Origin: Balanoglossus misakiensis
Lineage: Eukaryota > Hemichordata
Assembly: GCA_040954595.2 (NCBI GenBank)
Contig: CM082594.2
Coordinates: 496,001 to 560,000, forward strand
Length of the DNA stretch: 64,000 nt
Direction: 5' to 3'
Shown: positions 60,919-64,000 of the stretch, piece by piece
How positions within the stretch are numbered: position 1 is the first letter of the stretch
How the letters are laid out: each line of letters opens with the position of its first letter
Notes under the pieces: generated by a model
The model's input: the letters and a program-made list of their open reading frames with translations, nothing else
Databases searched by the model: none
Told to the model about the DNA's origin: nothing
Translations under genes and position numbers: made by a program

Positions 60919-62971
60919 TACATTATATGCGGTACGCCGATGTCAGCTTACCCGGCAGTACTGCAGGCCGTGCCCCCAACAAACGTCGGTGTTTGAAACG
61001 CCCTGGTTAAATTCGGGCTCTCTCTATAAATCGACAGGCAATAATGCAGTCCTACCGGAACAAATGTCAAGTGTTGAACCGCTGTGACTTTCCCTGTTCG
61101 GTTTGCCCGACTTAGCCAACGTCTTTGTACTAGAGTGTCGGGTCTTTTGCAGAGCCAGGCCGAAGGAAATCCGACTTGATCACCGTTGCTAACGAACGCT
61201 AGTGTCTGTCATGGTGTGCCGGGGTTTTAGTCGAGCCAGGCCGTAGGAGATCTGACTTGATCATCGTGGTCAATGTACGCGTGTTTCCGCTCTAAAGTGC
61301 CGGGGCTTCAGCTAAACCAGGCCGTAGGAAATCCGACGTAATCACCGTTGATAACTTACGCCAGTCTGTGTCATATAGAGCCGGTGCACCAGCCGAGTCA
61401 CGCCGTAGGAAATCTGACTTGATCAACGTGGTCAATGTACGCCTGTTTCTGCTCTAGAGTGCCGGGGCTTCAGCTGAGCCAGGCCGTAAGAAAACCCGAC
61501 GTGATTACCGTTGTTAACTTACGCCAGTCTGTGTCCTATATATAGTGCCGGGGCATCAGCCGTGCCAGGCCGAAGGAAATGTGAGTAGATCAACGTAGTC
61601 TCTGTACGCGTGTTTCTGCTCTAGAGTGTCAGGGCTTTAGCAAAGCCATGCCGTAGAAAATCTGACTAGATCAACGTTGCTAACGAACGCTAGTGTCTGT
61701 CATAGTGTGCCGGGGTTTTAGTCGAGCCAAGCCGTAGGAGATCAGACTTGATCAACGTGGTCTCTGTACGCGTGTTTCTGCTCTAGAGTGCCGGGGCTTT
61801 ATCCAACCCATGCCGTTGAAAATCTGACTTGATCACCGTTGCTAACGTACGCTAGTGTCTGTCATATTGTGACGAGATTTAGCCGAGCCAGGCCGTAGAA
61901 AAATCGACTTGTTCAACGTTATCAGTGTGCAACTGTTTCTGCTCTAGAGTGTCAGGGTTTTAGCCGACTTATGCTGTAGGAAATCTGAGTTGATGAACGG
62001 GAATTCAATGTTAGAAAACCCGTGTGGAAAGTATCTCTACCCGTTTGAAACTAAGAAAAGAATTTATTCTTATTTATTTTTTAAAAAAGACAATTTTTCG
62101 AAAACAAGTCGAAAATGGTAATTTTGTCTTGGGTGATTCAAATTATACCACATTTTCTGGAATTTGCAGCACTTTTTACAAGAGAACGACACTTCATGCT
62201 CCATAATATTTCCGAAAATGAAGAAAAGAGTTTATTTTTTATGATTTTTTAAAAATGTACCATTTTGTCAAAATATGACCAAAATGGCTATTTTTTCTTG
62301 AATTCCGTCAATATCTCTGCATTTTTGGAGTGGTGGAAAGTTTTAACATACAATCAACATGTCATATATGATCAGGGCACCAAATTCGAAGAACGAAGGT
62401 TTTTTTATTTTATTTTTCTAAAAATGACATTTTCAAGGAAAATTTGGTAAAACGCAATTTTGTCTGCAGTAAGCCAAATTAGACGGTCTTTTGTGGAATT
62501 TGTATCGATATATATATACGAAAAGCATTCTATACTCCATCAGATTTCCGAAAATGTAGAAAACAGGTATTTTTTGTAATTTTCAAAAATTTACCATTTT
62601 GACCAAATTGTGGTTAAAATTGTTATTTTCGTGTTGAATGCCGCCAGTGTCACTGCTTTTAAAAGTCATAAAAACTTTTAACATGCAAGCAATTGCTTAT
62701 ATATGATCAGGCCACCGAATTAAAAAAATAAAGAATGTTTTGCCTAAAAATGACCTTTTTGGTGCAAAAACGAATAAAACGCAATTTTTGTATTAAATCA
62801 GCTCATTCAGAGTGCATTTTTTATAATCAGCACCATTTTTACATATATTGGAAATTTCATACATCATCAGATATCCAAATATGAAAAAATGATTTAGATT
62901 TTAGATGATTGTCCAAAATTAGCTGATATCTAATAAATGTAGTATTGAACCGTTCTGTCCCCCCCCCCCCC
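60919..62971 (-). repeat. Monomer R16 (2,053 bp)
   Basis: Its AT-rich block is nearly identical to that of monomer 42465-44660, offset by 18.3 kb, including TTATTTTTTAAAAAAGAC, GGAGTGGTGGAAAG and CGCAATTTTTGTATT. Confidence 0.92.
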
Positions 62972-64000
62972 TACATTATATGCGGTACGCCGATGTCAGC
63001 TTACCCGGCAGTACTGCAGGCCGTGCCCCCAAATAACGTCGGTGTTTGAAACGCCCTGGTTAAATTCGGGCTTTCTCTATAAATTGACAGGCAATAATGC
63101 AGTCCTACCCGAACAAATGTCGAGTGTTGACCCGCTGTGACTTTCCCTCTTCGGTTTGCCCGACTTAGCCAACGTCTCTGTACTAATGTGTCGGGTCTTT
63201 TGCAGAGCCAGGCCGAAGGAAATCCGACTTGATCACCGTTGCTAACGAACGCTAGTGTCTGTCATGGTGTGCCGGGGTTTTAGTCGAGCCAGGCCGTAGG
63301 AGATCTGACTTGATCATCGTGGTCAATGTACGCGTGTTTCCGCTCTGAAGTGCCGGGGCTTCAGCTAAACCATGCCGTAGGAAATCCGACGTAATCACCG
63401 TTGATAACTTACGCCAGTCTGTGTCATATAGAGCCGGTGCACCAGCCGAGTCACGCCGTAGGAAATCTGACTTGATCAACGTGGTCAATGTACGCCTGTT
63501 TCTGCTCTAGAGTGCCGGGGCTTCAGCTGAGCCAGGCCGTAGGAAACCCGACGTGATTACCGTTGTTAACTTACGCCAGTCTGTGTCCTATATATAGTGC
63601 CGGGGCATCAGCCGTGCCAGGCCGAAGGAAATGTGAGTAGATCAACGTGGTCTCTGTACGCGTGTTTCTGATCTAGAGTGCCGGGGCTTTATCGAAGCCA
63701 TGCCGTAGAAAATCTGACTTGATCACCGTTGCTAACGTACGATAGTGTCTGTCATATTGTGACGGAGATTTAGCCGAGCCAGGCCGTAGAAAAATCGACT
63801 TGTTCAACGTTACCAGTGTGCAACTGTTTCTGCTCTAGAGTGTCAGGGTTTTAGCCGACTTATGCTGTAGGAAATCTGAGTTGATGAATGGGAATTCAAT
63901 GTTAAAAAACCTGTGTGGAAAGTGTCTCTACCCTTTTGAAACTAAGAAAATAATTTATTCTTATTTATTTTGTAAAAATCACAATTTTTCGAAAAAAAGT
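62972..64000 (-). repeat. Monomer R17 (partial, runs off the window)
   Basis: The linker and subrepeats share ACGTCTCTGTACTAATG, CGCTCTGAAGTGCC and ACGTACGATAGTG with 44661-45450. The final 120 bp switch to the AACCTGTGTGGAAAGTGTC allele of monomer 50812-52865. It is cut by the window end. Confidence 0.9.

Larger units (their letters stand above)
31351..64000 (-). repeat. Satellite array, right arm (2.05-kb monomers, inverted)
   Basis: The same monomer as in the left arm but reverse-complemented throughout, so the G tract appears as a C tract (31954, 33846, 36296, 38349, 40401, 42455, 44651, 46205, 48257, 50797, 52854, 54742, 56796, 58852, 60904, 62959). Fifteen complete and two partial monomers are present. 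Length variants are commoner here than in the left arm (1,558, 1,890, 1,894, 2,196, 2,449 and 2,544 bp). I see no mobile element and no gene in this arm. Confidence 0.96.

Overview
This window is almost entirely one complex satellite array from a eukaryotic, probably invertebrate animal, genome. No host gene is recognisable. Evidence for an animal is indirect: a LINE retrotransposon with an L1-type ORF1 RNA-binding domain and an ORF2 carrying an APE-type endonuclease, reverse transcriptase and a C-terminal CxxC...H...C motif, plus a long-inverted-repeat DNA transposon. The LINE ORF2 has a style I associate with molluscs and other lophotrochozoans, but that is an impression, not a demonstrated assignment.

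The satellite monomer is about 2.05 kb and has nested structure. In the left-arm orientation it reads: a homopolymer G tract of 8-15 bases; an AT-rich block of about 0.97 kb made of three strongly diverged ~330-bp repeats; a GC-richer block of eleven ~80-bp subrepeats alternating between two types (a ~160-bp dimer); and a ~190-bp linker leading to the next G tract. About 29 complete or partial monomers are present. Most are 2,048-2,056 bp. The exceptions differ by roughly whole numbers of 80-bp subrepeats, or by one 330-bp repeat.

Layout: positions 1-24 look like a scrap in reverse orientation. Positions 25-31350 are monomers in one orientation (left arm). From 31351 to 64000 all monomers are in the opposite orientation (right arm). 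Near the left end a shortened 1,056-bp derivative monomer occurs twice in tandem (1671-3782). A 1.3-kb DNA transposon with long inverted repeats sits at 14896-16211. A 4.0-kb LINE, truncated at its 5' end, sits at 26313-30304 between perfect 15-bp target-site duplications.

The most striking point is that the right arm starts at 31351 with the reverse complement of the LINE target site. It then runs as an inverted copy of exactly the satellite lying left of the LINE, sharing private variants with it. The inversion breakpoint and the 5' junction of the LINE are therefore the same base, which suggests that retrotransposition and inverted duplication were one event. A second unusual point is that the LINE ORF1 and ORF2 lie in the same frame, separated by a single TAG, with no AUG in ORF2 before its endonuclease core. 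All repeat calls rest on direct comparison by eye; no alignment or database search was run.
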